In this document: positions 1 to 11,349 of the stretch, in pieces | Layout of the letters: every line of letters starts with the position of its first letter | Numbering within the stretch: the first letter of the stretch is position 1 | From: Colias croceus | Lineage: Eukaryota > Arthropoda > Insecta > Lepidoptera > Pieridae | Length of the DNA: 64,000 bases | Direction of reading: 5' to 3' | Assembly: GCF_905220415.1 (NCBI RefSeq) | Contig: NC_059568.1 | Coordinates: forward strand, 12,462,001-12,526,000 | The notes under the pieces: model-generated | The model's input: only the letters and a program-made list of their open reading frames with translations | Told to the model about the DNA's origin: nothing | Databases searched by the model: none | Position numbers and translations under genes: made by a program

Positions 1-117
1 CTGGAGCGTGTATTTGCGTCGAGAAGGAAGATGGAACTGAATATTCTGGCTGAGAGGTATGGCGGAGCGGCGTGGGCGATACTATGTTTAACCGTGAGCC
101 ACACCGAAATATACTGA
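1..117 (+). CDS. Possible 3' end of a protein-coding exon (partial)
   Basis: Frame 1 is open from the window edge for 38 codons and closes with TGA at 115-117. The stretch is much richer in G+C than the AT-rich DNA after it, as coding exons are in this window, and it codes for a mixed, non-repetitive peptide (LERVFASRRKMELN at its start). I do not recognise the product. It could be the last exon of a gene lying to the left, or chance. No poly(A) signal is obvious in the next 200 bases. Confidence 0.27.
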   Translation: MERVFASRRKMELNILAERYGGAAWAILCLTVSHTEIY

Positions 118-384
118 CTTTTGTTTCATCTGATTTCCTACACGAAAATCTGAAGCGCGGACGCCCGTGATCGATTTCCGAAATCATTCTTCACGACTTA
201 ACCTTGTCCCGTTGTTGTGAAAACTACGTACATTAGTAAAATATATTCGATATCGCAGTCATTTCTCTTCAATTAGTTGCTTGACCTAGTAATGTCTAGA
301 CGGAGTATTGTTTTACTTTGCGGTTGCGTTTAAAATTAAATAAGCACAACAATCGTTAGATATTGTGCGGTAAATCTTAATATA

Positions 385-1831
385 CAGGGTGTAATCGTTA
401 AGTGTGCACAAGCGATTATTCCGTAACTATTGCAGATACCAAAAAACTTTAAACTGATATCGAAAGTACTTAGCCTAATGAGTAAAATGGCCATAATAAA
501 TTTTTAAAAATAAAACGAGAAATATCCAAAAATGTTACATTAAACGCTCCCATACATTTTATTTCCCATACATTTTGTACTCATAGCAGATTTTCGAAGT
601 GATGTCCTCATTATGCAATACAATGAGGAGCTCTATTTACAGTTTCTAAATGAAATTCCCTTCAAATTTGCGAAGTAATTAAAGCAGAAAACCAAAAAAA
701 GAAAGAAAAAGCTAAAATCTTTCATATTAAATGTACTAGGTTGATCCAAAAGTAATGATAATTGGTTATTTCCTGTGCACATAAAAATATAAAATAAATG
801 TTTTTTGCTTGCTCATGTATTCACTAAGTAATCACAAAAAAATCATATCAACAGGCCACGTTTCCAATTATTTACACTAATTTGAATGTGAACCGTGCGT
901 GCCAGAATGTTTCCCGACGAAAAGAAGAAACAATGATTCGACATGTAGAGGGTAAATTTCTAAATTTTTAATGATATCAGGATAATTTTTTGTCACGTTT
1001 TGTAATCATGGACTTTACCCGAGTTCACCATGTTTATGCTGAAACCAAAAAACAATCAATGTCCTGGATGCGAGCTTCCAAAGTGACGATGAAGAAATTC
1101 AAAGTGAAAATCAGTAGGTTAGATTAAAGCGGTAGTTTTTTGGGACGCTGAAGGAATAATTATGGTGGAATATTTTAAAAAGGTAGCCACTTTATTGGGC
1201 TCTCACTAAAAGACCAAATTAAAAGATTGCGGTAGGTTAGTAAGGAAAAGAGACATGGCAAACTGCGGACCTGAACGCTGTTTCACCAAGACAACGCACC
1301 AGATCACAAAGCGTCAGTTGCGATGGCTGCCATTAAAAAATCGGCATTCCAAATGCTTGAACACCTACCCTATTTTTTAGATCTAGCTCCTATTTACTTT
1401 TATCTCTTTCCTCGGCCCAAGAAACACTTTCTTAGCAATAAATTATTTTAAGAGGGGTTTTAGTGGATGAAGTCAAAGTTTTTTTTTTAAGTTTAGGAAA
1501 AAAAAATATTGAAAAAAAATATTGAAGAAAAAATATTCTAGTTAGAAGAATATCTAGAGAACTACATAATTATTATAACTGTAATGACCTTGTTTAATAT
1601 TGATTATCATTACTTTTGGATCAACCCATGTACATGGGATATTCGTATCTCATACTAAATGTATGGGAGGGTTTCAAGTTAATTTTTAAGATATTTCTCG
1701 TTTTATTTTTAAAAATTTATTATGGTCATTTTACTCATTAGGTTAAATACTTTCGATATCAGTTTAAAGTTTTTTGATATCTGTAATAGTTACGGAATAA
1801 TCGCCTGTGCACACTTAACGATTACACCCTG
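385..1831. mobile_element. TA-flanked inverted-repeat DNA element with nested mariner
   Basis: Arms of about 175 bp (385-559 and 1657-1831) are near-perfect inverted repeats, starting CAGGGTGTAATCGTTAAGTG and ending in its complement. TA lies directly outside each end (383-384 and 1832-1833), as expected for a Tc1/mariner-class insertion. Between the arms there is no open reading frame except remnants of a second element, a decayed mariner. It is best read as a non-autonomous element that was later hit by mariner. Confidence 0.7.
739..1626 (+). pseudogene. Decayed mariner transposon with broken transposase
   Basis: Inverted ends read GGTTGATCCAAAAGTAATGA at 739 and its complement ending at 1626; the left end is preceded by TA, the right flank is degenerate. 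Broken transposase pieces are visible in shifting frames: FWDAEGIIMVEYF near 1140-1180, then HQDNAPDHKASVAM near 1280 and LDLAPIYFYLFPRPKK near 1380. These match the catalytic D..D34D region of mariner transposases (DNAPxHxS, then YSPDLAPSDYHLFP). The element is about 890 bp against a usual 1.3 kb, so it is internally deleted as well as frame-shifted, and cannot make transposase. Confidence 0.8.
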
Positions 1832-1839
1832 TATATAAA

Positions 1840-2000
1840 TCTCGTGTCACAATGTTTGTCCTCAATGGACTCCTAAACCACTTAACCGATTATAATGAAA
1901 TTCGCACACCATGTGCAGTTCGATCCAACTTGAGAGATAGGATAGTTTAAATCTCAAATCGTTTTAGAGAAAGCGGGCGAAGCCGCGGGCGGTAAGCTAG
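1840..2000 (+). mobile_element. Short Helitron-like element
   Basis: It begins TCTCGTGTCACAATG directly after an A, ends with a GC-rich self-complementary stretch (GCGGGCGAAGCCGCGGGC) then AAGCTAG, and is followed by T. TC at the 5' end, a 3' hairpin plus CTAG and an A^T target are Helitron hallmarks. There is no coding capacity. Confidence 0.6.
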
Positions 2001-3221
2001 TAGATTATAATTCATAATATGGTATTGATATTTTATTTCCTATTGTAATCACGACTCTACTAATAAAGATAAATTTAATTTTACAGAAAATCCTTGTCTG
2101 AATTTTTTTAATTACATATATCCAAATTTTTTTATTGCATACTAGCTTTAGGCCCGCGTTTCGTCTCACGTACGCTTCGCATTATCCTTTATTATAAGTA
2201 AAACACATGCCTTATAGTTTATTTTGTTTGGCAATACATTTATTATTTCACATTTCGTATCCAGACTTGTTTAATTTAAGATGCGTAACATACATGCATT
2301 GGAACGTAGGTCAAAATAAAGGTGAAATTTCGACTTCATCGTAGTACAAATTATTCATTATTTTTAGAACATTACCTATTGTAGATTCTACAAATAATTG
2401 CGATTCATGTTGACGATGTATCGTAGACAGATGCTGAATACTAAAATCTTCGACAATTGACAACGCTTTCATTTTATTAATAATCTCTGATGCAGTTTGG
2501 TGTTGGTGCTTTGTCTTCCTGCGTAACATTATGCAATGTGTTGAACTCTGGGGCTTTTCCATGGACCATCATTTTCAAGATACATAATACATGGCCCTCC
2601 ATTTAATAGGACAAGACTTATGATTAGTGAAATACATATAACCGTTGATCATTTGTAACAAGCTGGTATTAGGTAGGTAATTATTTTTGGTGGTGGTTCG
2701 TCACTTTTTCCTGGCTATGTTAAAAGTGTTTAAAAGTCAGGTTACTAATAATGAAAAACGCCTGTAAAATTTGCTGTACAGTAAAAATAAGGCCGGCATA
2801 TTAAAAATGCAAAATGTTTTCCTTTAGGGATACCAAAGAACTGTTGTTTACCAACTAAGATTGGAAGAAATTGTTTGTGCCAGCTCGTTAACCTATTTTT
2901 GTACATAGGGAAAGGCGCTAAGCAGATTTAGTTGGAATTTTAGAATATCCTATAAATAAGACTGCAGTCGTACTCATTATTTATTCACATACAGCCCACA
3001 AATGAGTAACGGATGACCTGATTTCTATAGAATTCTCGCTAGCTATATAAACATTTTAACAATGTACTACGGCCTCAAAATGTTCTAGAAAATAGTAGAG
3101 GTATTATAAGTGCAACACGGAAGTTTTGGAGAAAGCACTATTTCATAGAAAAAATTGTGACACACTAAAAGTTGGCGGTTCATTCACACTGCTTGATCTA
3201 ACTTTACATTTAAATAGGTTT
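2001..3221. other. Unassigned AT-rich DNA
   Basis: No gene or repeat is recognised. One 83-codon open frame on the - strand (2311-2562) shows no known motif and has no splice-supported neighbours. Confidence 0.4.
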
Positions 3222-3332
3222 GAACCGAAAACGAAATTAAAGATTTTGAAGTGAGATTTCTTTAGGCGCGTTGAGTGTAAAATTTCAAGGTCGCGTCATG
3301 GCAATACCGTCACGTCATGGAATACGGTGACA
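3222..3332 (+). repeat. Dispersed repeat, CAATACCGTCACGTCATGG family (copy 1)
   Basis: The segment runs from TTTTGAAGTGAGATT to CAATACCGTCACGTCATGG. Related copies lie at 22867-22926 (inverted) and 35665-35745. The best-conserved piece is the last 20 bases. The element type is not determined. Confidence 0.6.
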
Positions 3333-6300
3333 TGTGTATTCGGCACACACGCTCCTTTTTATAAACATCGCACAGAAAAGTACATGATCAAATTTTGTTG
3401 CTATAAGATAACCTAATAATTGAATCGTGTTTGTAAAAGTCCACGGAAGCCCTAATTAGACACTAAAATTGTGTTTCACAGACCGGTAGTTTCATTTTGG
3501 CGCCAAAGGTTCACAAGAATCAGGAAGGTAAAGGCACACACGGCACTTTGTCATGTGTCCATGAATAGGAATATAGTTCCTTTGATGTCCACTTCCAAGC
3601 GAATTTATCGTTAACAGAAACATCCGTTGTTGTAGGTTTCATATTTCCTGTGTTTTTCTTTTTAATTCACATACGAGGGGTCGCTTTTGGCGACAGTAAG
3701 TGCTTTTTAATATGGTTACCTATAGACTCGTTTGAAATCGATTGATAAAAGTATTATTAACTATTATGATTTATGAATATAGTGTTATAACGTGACACTT
3801 GACAGTCTTCTCCTGAAATAAATTTTTCTTTACAAATTTCTTTTTTCGTAGCCCTGGTTGTGCGGCAATACAAGACCGATAAATCTACTTTTCACTTATC
3901 ATTCTACAAGTATTACTTTTCTAATGATATGGGAGATCAGACATAATCATCATTAATAGTCTGTCTGTATGATTAATATTTAAGAAATTTAATCAAGTAA
4001 AAATATTTACGATAACTTAGTGGACGTTCTTTTTAAACTTTAACTGTGTCCGTTTTTGCGCTCAATTTGCGTAACGATACCATTTTATCGAAGTTTAACT
4101 AGACTACTTTAAAGTCGTTAGAAGCAGACCAGACTCTCATAGATTTTATTCCAAGAAAGTTAGGTTTATGGTCAAAACTCCCATACACTTTATGCGTCGA
4201 AAATCTCTTAACCTGTTGAATATGCTAACGGGCTATCACTAACAGGTCTAATTTGAAATTCGCCTTAAGATGAGTCAGTGTACAAGCAGGGATACATTAA
4301 TTATAAACTTAGAATTCAGTTCAGGGTTCAACTTTGCACTAAGGAGCTCATTACTAAAGCAGAGACAGTTTGTAACTGCGATGCTAATACCAATTCTATT
4401 ATAACACACAGAGTATAACTTTGTTTGCGTTAGGAACTTGTTAATACCCTAAATATTGCTAGCATTCGAGCGCTTGCGATTCTTATTCATCTCTTCTTGT
4501 CGCTTTATTCAAGTTAAAACATTAGAGAAGGCAGATTCCGTGCACACTTATTACCTTTTAAAATGAGAAATTACAAGATAAAAATAACCCTTCAGTAAAA
4601 TTAAATAGTTGAAATTTGCATACAGTCCCTCAACCTCACTCAAGTAATTGCTTTTGTCTGCAGCGTTATCAGTGATAAAAATTAGATTTCTTTCGTGTTC
4701 AGCCTTGAACGTTCAATTGTCATAATTTAAAGGCACTAGCTTTAATATATATAATAGGTAGGCAGGTTTTATGATATTTCCTCCTAACAACAAGGTATAT
4801 CACGTTGATATTCCATCAAAATAATATTTTATTTTGCAACACAGGTTCAGCACAACAAACAATAATTATACAATTATTTTATGATAAAACAAAGGTATAA
4901 TTTTCATAAGAGCGAAGGGTACTGTAATCTTATTCAAAACAAGGTTTCACAAAAAAGCAAAACAATATTGTGTTATTACGAAACCCGCCATAATAATATT
5001 AACAATGATGCATACAGAAAGGGAATTTACGCGTGAAGTTTAATTCACGTTCATAAGATACTGCAAATTCATAGAGCCGATAGTTCCGGTCGGAAATTGA
5101 AGACGATAAGGGGTGTTTCTGTTTAGGCTTCGTTCATAAGGACGCGTACACATCAACCTGTTTATATGTATGTTAGTTTTCAATCACAGATGTATGAATT
5201 TTATGCTCTGAGTTTTCAATACAACGCCTACAGCTCTAAAAGAACGTAAATTTTATATAATCTAAAGTAATTTTAGTATATAAAGAAGGTATTTATTAAC
5301 GACGTCATAAATGAATAATAATAAAATAAATTCTATTTTAGAAAGATTTTGAGCTTATAAGTGTGCAATGTGCATTTATACCGTTACCACAGAATAGTTA
5401 ATAGCCGTTGCCTTCAGACACAACGTCCACGATAGGTGTAGGCTCAGTGTAGACTCGCGCTTAGGCTTGTTTAGTCGAATTATTTACTGTCATTATTTTA
5501 ATGAAAACGAAAAACGAGTTTTATTTGAAATTATAGAAATGTTTTTTGTAAACTTCGACAATCGACAAATCTATTATAACACTGGAAATGGAACAAACCT
5601 GTCATGTCTATTAGGAGTAATGGGTAATGGCTTACCTCAACTTTCATTATTAATACTTAAGTTCATAAAACATAGTCTTGTTTAGTATTCTAGGTTCAAG
5701 ATACGCTCAGCTCAGAACTCTAACGTTAGTTTTAACAGACTCATACAATATTGGCGAGCAGTTAATTTTAGTCGAAACTTTGGTAAACGATTGTAGGCAG
5801 ACCATCCAGTTTTTGATATTGCCGTATCTATATTTAACTGTAATCAATTGGTTGTGAGGGTTTCATTTTAATTTATTTTCTATAACTATGAATACAGAAA
5901 ATTAGAGCTATTTCGGTAATCAAAATCTATCGTAATTATTTTATTACATTCAGTGCTTCAGAGTTCTTTGGAAACCAATGAAATGTATCCATAATTAAAG
6001 ACTTATATATTATGTATTATTCAAAGAGCCAATTTCGCCGGAATAATTAATGAATATTCAATCAATAGCCAAATATGATAAAAAAATAATAATATAAAAG
6101 CTTTTGACCGTAACTTATTTAGAAAGCTATGATTCAAATTATAACATTAAACGACACTGTTTACCATTTACAAGATTGAGGCTGGCTTGTACATTTAAAA
6201 GTTCTAAAACCGCATTTAAATTTTATTTAAATACAATTTCCCTGAGGTTTCAGGGGGACGGTGGGAATGTTAAATACCAGCATTAAGAAGTTGCTACGTT

Positions 6301-6620
6301 GACAACAATGGTTGAATAATTAATGTCTTATTTTCTTTTCAGCTTTCCCATAATATTAGCAATTTTAATGCAACTTTTTAAAAATATACCATTGCGCGCG
6401 TATCTATTTTTATCTGCATCGATTAGTTGCATGGAATATTCTACTCTGTATTATAGGATATTGCAAAATTTATTTAGACTGTTGCTATTTTATTGCACAA
6501 GTAAACTCTTTAAACTTATGATGAAAAAGTTTTATAAAACACACAGAAAAAGGTATGTTAAAAATCATTTTTTTGATTTGTGTAGGTATACAATAAATTT
6601 TGAAGCTCCGTATAATAATA
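3333..6620. other. Unassigned AT-rich DNA
   Basis: Low G+C, no open frame with recognisable content, and no clear inverted or tandem repeat. A 72-codon frame at 5467-5685 has no recognisable motif. Confidence 0.4.
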
Positions 6621-6789
6621 CTAGCGGTCCGCCCCGGCTTCGCCCGTGGTACATATTAACGTTTTCTCTACATAAGAACCATCCTCGTACTTCAAGGAAT
6701 ATAATAAAAAAAGAATTATCGAAATCGGTTCAGCCGTTCTCGAGTTATGGAATTACAACGAAAAGTGGCATTGATTTTTATATATTAGA
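6621..6789 (-). mobile_element. Short Helitron-like element (ACCGCTAG-ending type)
   Basis: Read on the - strand it starts A|TCTAATATATAAAAATC and ends GGGGCGGACCGCTAG|T. It shares most of its length with the elements at 8283-8458, 57501-57672 and 57673-57843, including the ATTCCTTGAAGTACGAGGAT segment. Confidence 0.7.
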
Positions 6790-7609
6790 TAACGCTTGCA
6801 AGTTTCACTACATTGTTTAAATGAATTTATAATTATATGCTATTTATTATCTACGACTGTTTCAATACAGAAGAATACTCATACTTCAACGTATAATTTT
6901 TTGATGAAATCGACGTAAGTAGGTACACAGTCGTAGTGTGGTCGTAGTTATTGCATGCTATCAGGGAAGGCGCAATGTAGGTTTTTCCATTTTATACCAC
7001 AATGCTATAAAATTATAACCCAACAGTTTAATTACTATAATAAAATTGTTTGGTATAAAACGAGTTTAATCGATTATACGCGATTAGGTCGGATCCCTTG
7101 TTTGTATTTTGATAATTAATAAATAATGTTTTCATATTTGCATTTTACTTTTACGTTTATTATTCTTGTATTGTTTTGTTTAATGTTGTGTTGTTTTAAT
7201 TTTAATTTAATTTATTGTAATTTGTATTCTGTGTTAATTGTGGTGTTAATTGGAGTCAAATAAACGATCTTTCTTTCTTTCTTCTTTCTTTCATTGTTAG
7301 ATAGTAGCAAAAATGTGCTAAGTACATATAACACACATTAATTATAAGAAGATGCATAAGGCCACTGTACCCAGTAACGATTGCGACATCGCGCCCACCT
7401 GCGATTCCAAAAAGTATTACGGCAATCACCACCACCGCGACGCTGCCCCGCCGAAGACAATGGACAGTCTTGGTTCCAACATTGAACCGGAGGGACGTAG
7501 TTTAGTTAGATATAATTTAAATGTAATTTTTTTATTACAATAAATGTGCCTTTGCGGGTCGGTCAATATAATTAATGTACCAATTTTAAAAATATAGTTA
7601 TATTTTTTA
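6790..7609. other. Unassigned DNA with a pyrimidine tract
   Basis: No gene recognised. A CTTT-rich tract lies at about 7268-7292. A G+C-richer patch at 7365-7500 is open for 63 codons on the + strand but has no known motif. Confidence 0.35.
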
Positions 7610-7860
7610 TTAACCGATTTCAAAAAAAGGAGGAGGTTATCAATTCGGCCGGTATGTTTTTTTTTAAATGTTTGTACACCGATTACTCCGAGGTTTCTGA
7701 ACCGATTTACGTGATTCTTTTATTGTTCGATGCAGAATGGTGTCGAATTGGTCCCATAAAAAATTTATTCGGATAGGCCCAGTAGTTTTTATTTTATGAG
7801 CATTTTTGTCTGTATTTGTAAATGTTGCAAGTGCAAGTTTGAAGTCGGTTGTTTTTAACG
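7610..7860. repeat. Interspersed repeat with AACCGATTTC / GAAGTCGGTT ends
   Basis: The left end reads TTAACCGATTTCAAAAAAAG and the right end GAAGTCGGTTGTTTTTAA, forming imperfect inverted termini. The AACCGACTTCAAAAAAGGAGGAGG-type motif is, from memory, common in lepidopteran genomes. It is non-coding. Confidence 0.55.
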
Positions 7861-8282
7861 CAATTATCACTTGTTGTATAAAATTTTTTATACAATAATA
7901 AAAAAATAGCATCCGTTGAAAAACAGTAGATTTCATAAGAAAATAAAACAAAGGAGTGTGAGTAAGCTTTTAATGTATATACTTTCCGGATATATTAAGT
8001 ATGTTAAAAAAAAACATGAGTGAAAACTTTTCATAACGTGTTTTGCAGCCAGATCCTTTTAACAAACCGAGTTAAGCTTGTGTTAAAGGTTTTTCGTGTG
8101 TATTGTAAAATGCACAATGGCATTACGTCTACCTTTTGCGTAGTAACATATTTTAGCTTTGCTAATGGATTTCCATTTTATTTTTAGTTTACGTTAACAT
8201 AAATATACCTGCGCATGATGCATAAAAGTTTATTCGTATTTTAAGCATAAGTACCTAATACTATGCGGTTTTGTTAATATAA

Positions 8283-8458
8283 TCTTCTTCTTTTATATAA
8301 AAATGAATCGCAAAATGTGTTGGTAAGCGCATAACTCGAGAACGGCTGAAACGATTTCGATAATTCTTTTTTTATTATATTTCTTGAAATACGAGGATGG
8401 ATCTTATGTAGAGAAAACGTAAACATTTACCACGGGTGAAGCCGGGGCGGACCGCTAG
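8283..8458 (+). mobile_element. Short Helitron-like element
   Basis: It starts A|TCTTCTTCTTTTATATAAAA, contains AACTCGAGAACGGCTGAAAC, and ends GGGGCGGACCGCTAG|T. It is the same family as 6621-6789. Confidence 0.7.
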
Positions 8459-8565
8459 TATTACATAATATTATGTAAGACTATAATAATTATGGAACAT
8501 AAATAACTAGAATTCCATAATGTCACAACTGATATATTATTATCCCAAATCATTTTATATACATA

Positions 8566-8741
8566 CTAGTGGTCCGCCCCGGCTTCGCCCGTGGTACATA
8601 TTTCGCAATAAAAGGTAGCCTTTCTCGGGTATCAAAATATCTCCATACCAAATTTCATGCAAATTGGTTCAGTATTTTAGGCGTGATTGAGAAACAGACA
8701 GACAGACAGTTACTTTCGCATTTATAATATTAGTATGTATT
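8566..8741 (-). mobile_element. Chimeric short Helitron-like element
   Basis: On the - strand its 3' end is of the CGGGCGAAGCCGGGGCGGAC type, like the 6621 copy. Its 5' part (ACTAATATTATAAATGCGAA and the GTCTGTCTGTCT tract) is of the type seen at 11110 and 27004. The joining of two subfamilies suggests recombination or template switching. Confidence 0.6.
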
Positions 8742-8847
8742 CTACATAGAAACGATCGTTGATGTGTCTTTTTCTGTCATTTCAGTGTCAACGATGATTA
8801 TATATTTTGAAGCAACAACATAAAATGACATATTAATATGTATAAAC

Positions 8848-9000
8848 ATTTTCCTTGGTCACGGCATCACGCGTGAACGGGTGGACCGATTTCGATAATT
8901 CTTTGTTTATTATTATTATATTCCTTGAAGTACGAGAATGGTTCTTATATAGGGAAAAACGTAAATATGTTTCACGGGTTAAGCCGGGGCGGACCGCTAC
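8848..9000 (+). mobile_element. Degenerate Helitron-like element
   Basis: It contains GACCGATTTCGATAATTCTT and ends AAGCCGGGGCGGACCGCTAC, a mutated form of the GGACCGCTAG terminus. Confidence 0.55.
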
Positions 9001-9389
9001 TACATGATAAAAAAGGGTCACTACAGACACGTATGCAGGTAGGTATGTCGTAAATGTGTGGGTGTATTTAAACGCATTTAATTGAGTATCGCGCGTGAGG
9101 ATAAAACAAACTACGGTAGCTCTAGGGATACGGGCCAACTCTAAGTTAGTTGGAAACAGTAAATTATTCCGTTGCGGACCCCTGGGACCTGAAGAATAAC
9201 ACAAGAAGGTACGTTCAGAAGGGAAATCGAACTCGTTTCAACGAGGGCTTGTTGATTTACCACTAACGATACAAAAAACTAGTTACAGCGCACTACACTT
9301 TAATTAAACGAAGTACCTGACTTTAATCGAGTTAGTACGAGTATCTAGTAGCTTTGAAGTATAAGCGATATAAATTGAGTTGATAGTTA

Positions 9390-9691
9390 GGCTGGTTGCA
9401 GAGCTTGATCGACCGTCAGTGCGTACCGTCGGTCCTGACGATACGCATCAACAATTGTATGACTATGACACTAAGGCTGGTTGCAGAGCTTGACCGACCG
9501 TCAGTGCGTACCGTCGGTCCTGACGATACGCATCAACAATTGTATGACTATGACACTAATGCGCATGACAATACGCGTGCGTATGGTCGGTCTATCTATG
9601 AAAGGTTTTATGAATTTCCACTTGATTTCCATACATATGACAAGCGCGACTGACGTACGCACTGACGGTCGGTCAAGCTCTGCAACCAGCC
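9390..9691. mobile_element. Harbinger-type MITE with duplicated left end
   Basis: The element begins GGCTGGTTGCAGAGCTTGAC and ends with the complement. It is flanked by TTA on both sides (9387-9389 and 9692-9694), the target duplication usual for PIF/Harbinger elements. The first about 85 bp are repeated in tandem (9390-9474 and 9475-9559), so the left inverted repeat occurs twice. It has no coding capacity; short frames inside it are artefacts. Confidence 0.7.
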
Positions 9692-9838
9692 TTAATCTTC
9701 TATCGGTTGCATTTAAATAAGATTCAATTTTCGTTCGCTACGTCCTATTGGGAAGCGGAGTTTCTTGTTTTGTCATACTGATTGGTAATGTAGTGAGTTT
9801 ATTTAAAGTGCCTTTATGATGTTTATTAGCTTCTCACA

Positions 9839-9957
9839 TCTATACATATAATAAATCTGTAGAAGGGTCAATTCTGTACATTGAAAATATTGAAAAAATA
9901 AATAGCAGGGGGTGTTACTGGATCGATACCAAACCCAAATATGTGATTAAAAAAATT

Positions 9958-9994
<37 letters not shown>

Positions 9995-10322
9995 ATGTGA
10001 AGGCATCACGTGAAAACTAGCGGTTCCATTTCGATGAAACTTGGTATAATTATACCTTATTATCCTGGGCGTAAAATAGGATACTTTTTATCCTGGAAAA
10101 ATACGTAGAAAAAAAAAAAAAATTTTTTTTCAGTTTTATCCATAGACGTTGTTCCGTAGAACCGCGAACACACGTTGCGTATTATTATAGGCCTAGCCGT
10201 ATTTGGGAATTGGGTCCAATAGATATTTATAAGATGTTATTGACAGAGGTACTCAAAATGGAGAAATAACCATCCACGCGAAGACCGACATCCGCGCGGA
10301 CGGAGTCGCGGGCGGAAGCTAG
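9839..10322 (+). mobile_element. Helitron-like element with (GTCT)n tract
   Basis: It starts A|TCTATACATATAATAAATC and ends GGAGTCGCGGGCGGAAGCTAG|T. A GTCT microsatellite lies at about 9961-9995. An inverted sister copy lies at 35071-35568, and the same head and tail bracket the 3.3-kb element at 52135-55455. Non-coding. Confidence 0.75.
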
Positions 10323-10688
10323 TTATAAATATGGTAAAAACCATTTAATTTCTGTCTGTGGTTTTTTATCAAAACAAAAATATTATCGCATTCTTTTTTC
10401 AAGCTATTCCCAAAATGCTGCTACAGTTTAAATATTTAATGGTGCCCTAAAATCTTCTTCAAGTATAAAACCAATAAATTACGTAGACGCGGCAAGAATT
10501 TTCCCATCAAAAGAAAATTCGGTTAACCAATTCTCACGAAGATGTACTAAGTTATTGTAATAATGTTGATGATTACTTAACGAAACTTTTTTTCGTAGTG
10601 TGATGACAGACGACAGTAGATCTCATTAGATACATTATATATTTTAGACGTAGGCACATATTATCTACCTGCCTTTTGTCCGTTAATG

Positions 10689-10872
10689 TGGGATTTCCGG
10701 GATAAAATGTAGCCTAAGTACTTATATATCTTATTCTGGGTCTTCAGCTACCTAAAACTACCAAGTCTTTCATTGTAATCGGTTCAGTAGTATTTGCGTG
10801 CAAGAGAAACAAACATCCATACATCTATCCTCGCCAACTTAAAACTTTCGCATTTATAATATTAGTAGGAAT
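10689..10872 (-). mobile_element. Helitron-like fragment
   Basis: On the - strand it starts TCCTACTAATATTATAAATG and runs into the GGGATTTCCGGGATAAAA-complement segment seen in full copies at 27004 and 11110. The 3' CTAG end is missing. Confidence 0.55.
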
Positions 10873-11109
10873 TGGATGTTAATGTTAACGTTAATGTAGG
10901 TACCTGAATGTTAATATTAATATTGTGTTTTTCGACTTATTCATAACAAAATATTTAGGTTAAAACATGTGAATCATGAGAGAAAAGTGTAAATGAATCA
11001 CATTGTAATACATTCCCATATATGGACAAAAATCTATCACAATATGTCGACATAACTCATAGGTATTATGTAATTGATCAATTCAAGCAATAATAAGAGT
11101 ATCATACAA

Positions 11110-11344
11110 TCCGTACTAATATTATAAATGCTAAAGTAACTCTGTCTGTCTGTCTGTTACTCAATCACGCCTTAACTACTGAACCAATTGGTAACTTATG
11201 GAGATATTTTGATACCCGAGAAAGGACATAGGCTACATTTTACCCCGGGAAATAATTTAGGTTTTATCCCAAAAATCCCACGGGAACGGAAACTATGCGG
11301 GTTTTTCTTTGACTTTGCGGGCGAAGCTGCGGGTGGAAAGCTAG
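11110..11344 (+). mobile_element. Helitron-like element
   Basis: It starts A|TCCGTACTAATATTATAAAT, carries a GTCTGTCTGTCT tract, and ends GCGGGTGGAAAGCTAG|T. The same family is present inverted at 27004-27247. Confidence 0.75.
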
Positions 11345-11349
11345 TACTA

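Noticed and set aside
2311..2562. 83-codon - strand frame
   Set aside because: No known motif, no splice-compatible neighbour, and the length is within chance for this AT-rich DNA.
9396..9720. Two overlapping open frames of 79-85 codons
   Set aside because: They lie in the duplicated left end of a MITE and have no protein-like content.
9961..9995. GTCT repeats as a CRISPR-like array
   Set aside because: A plain tetranucleotide microsatellite without spacers, in a eukaryotic mobile element.
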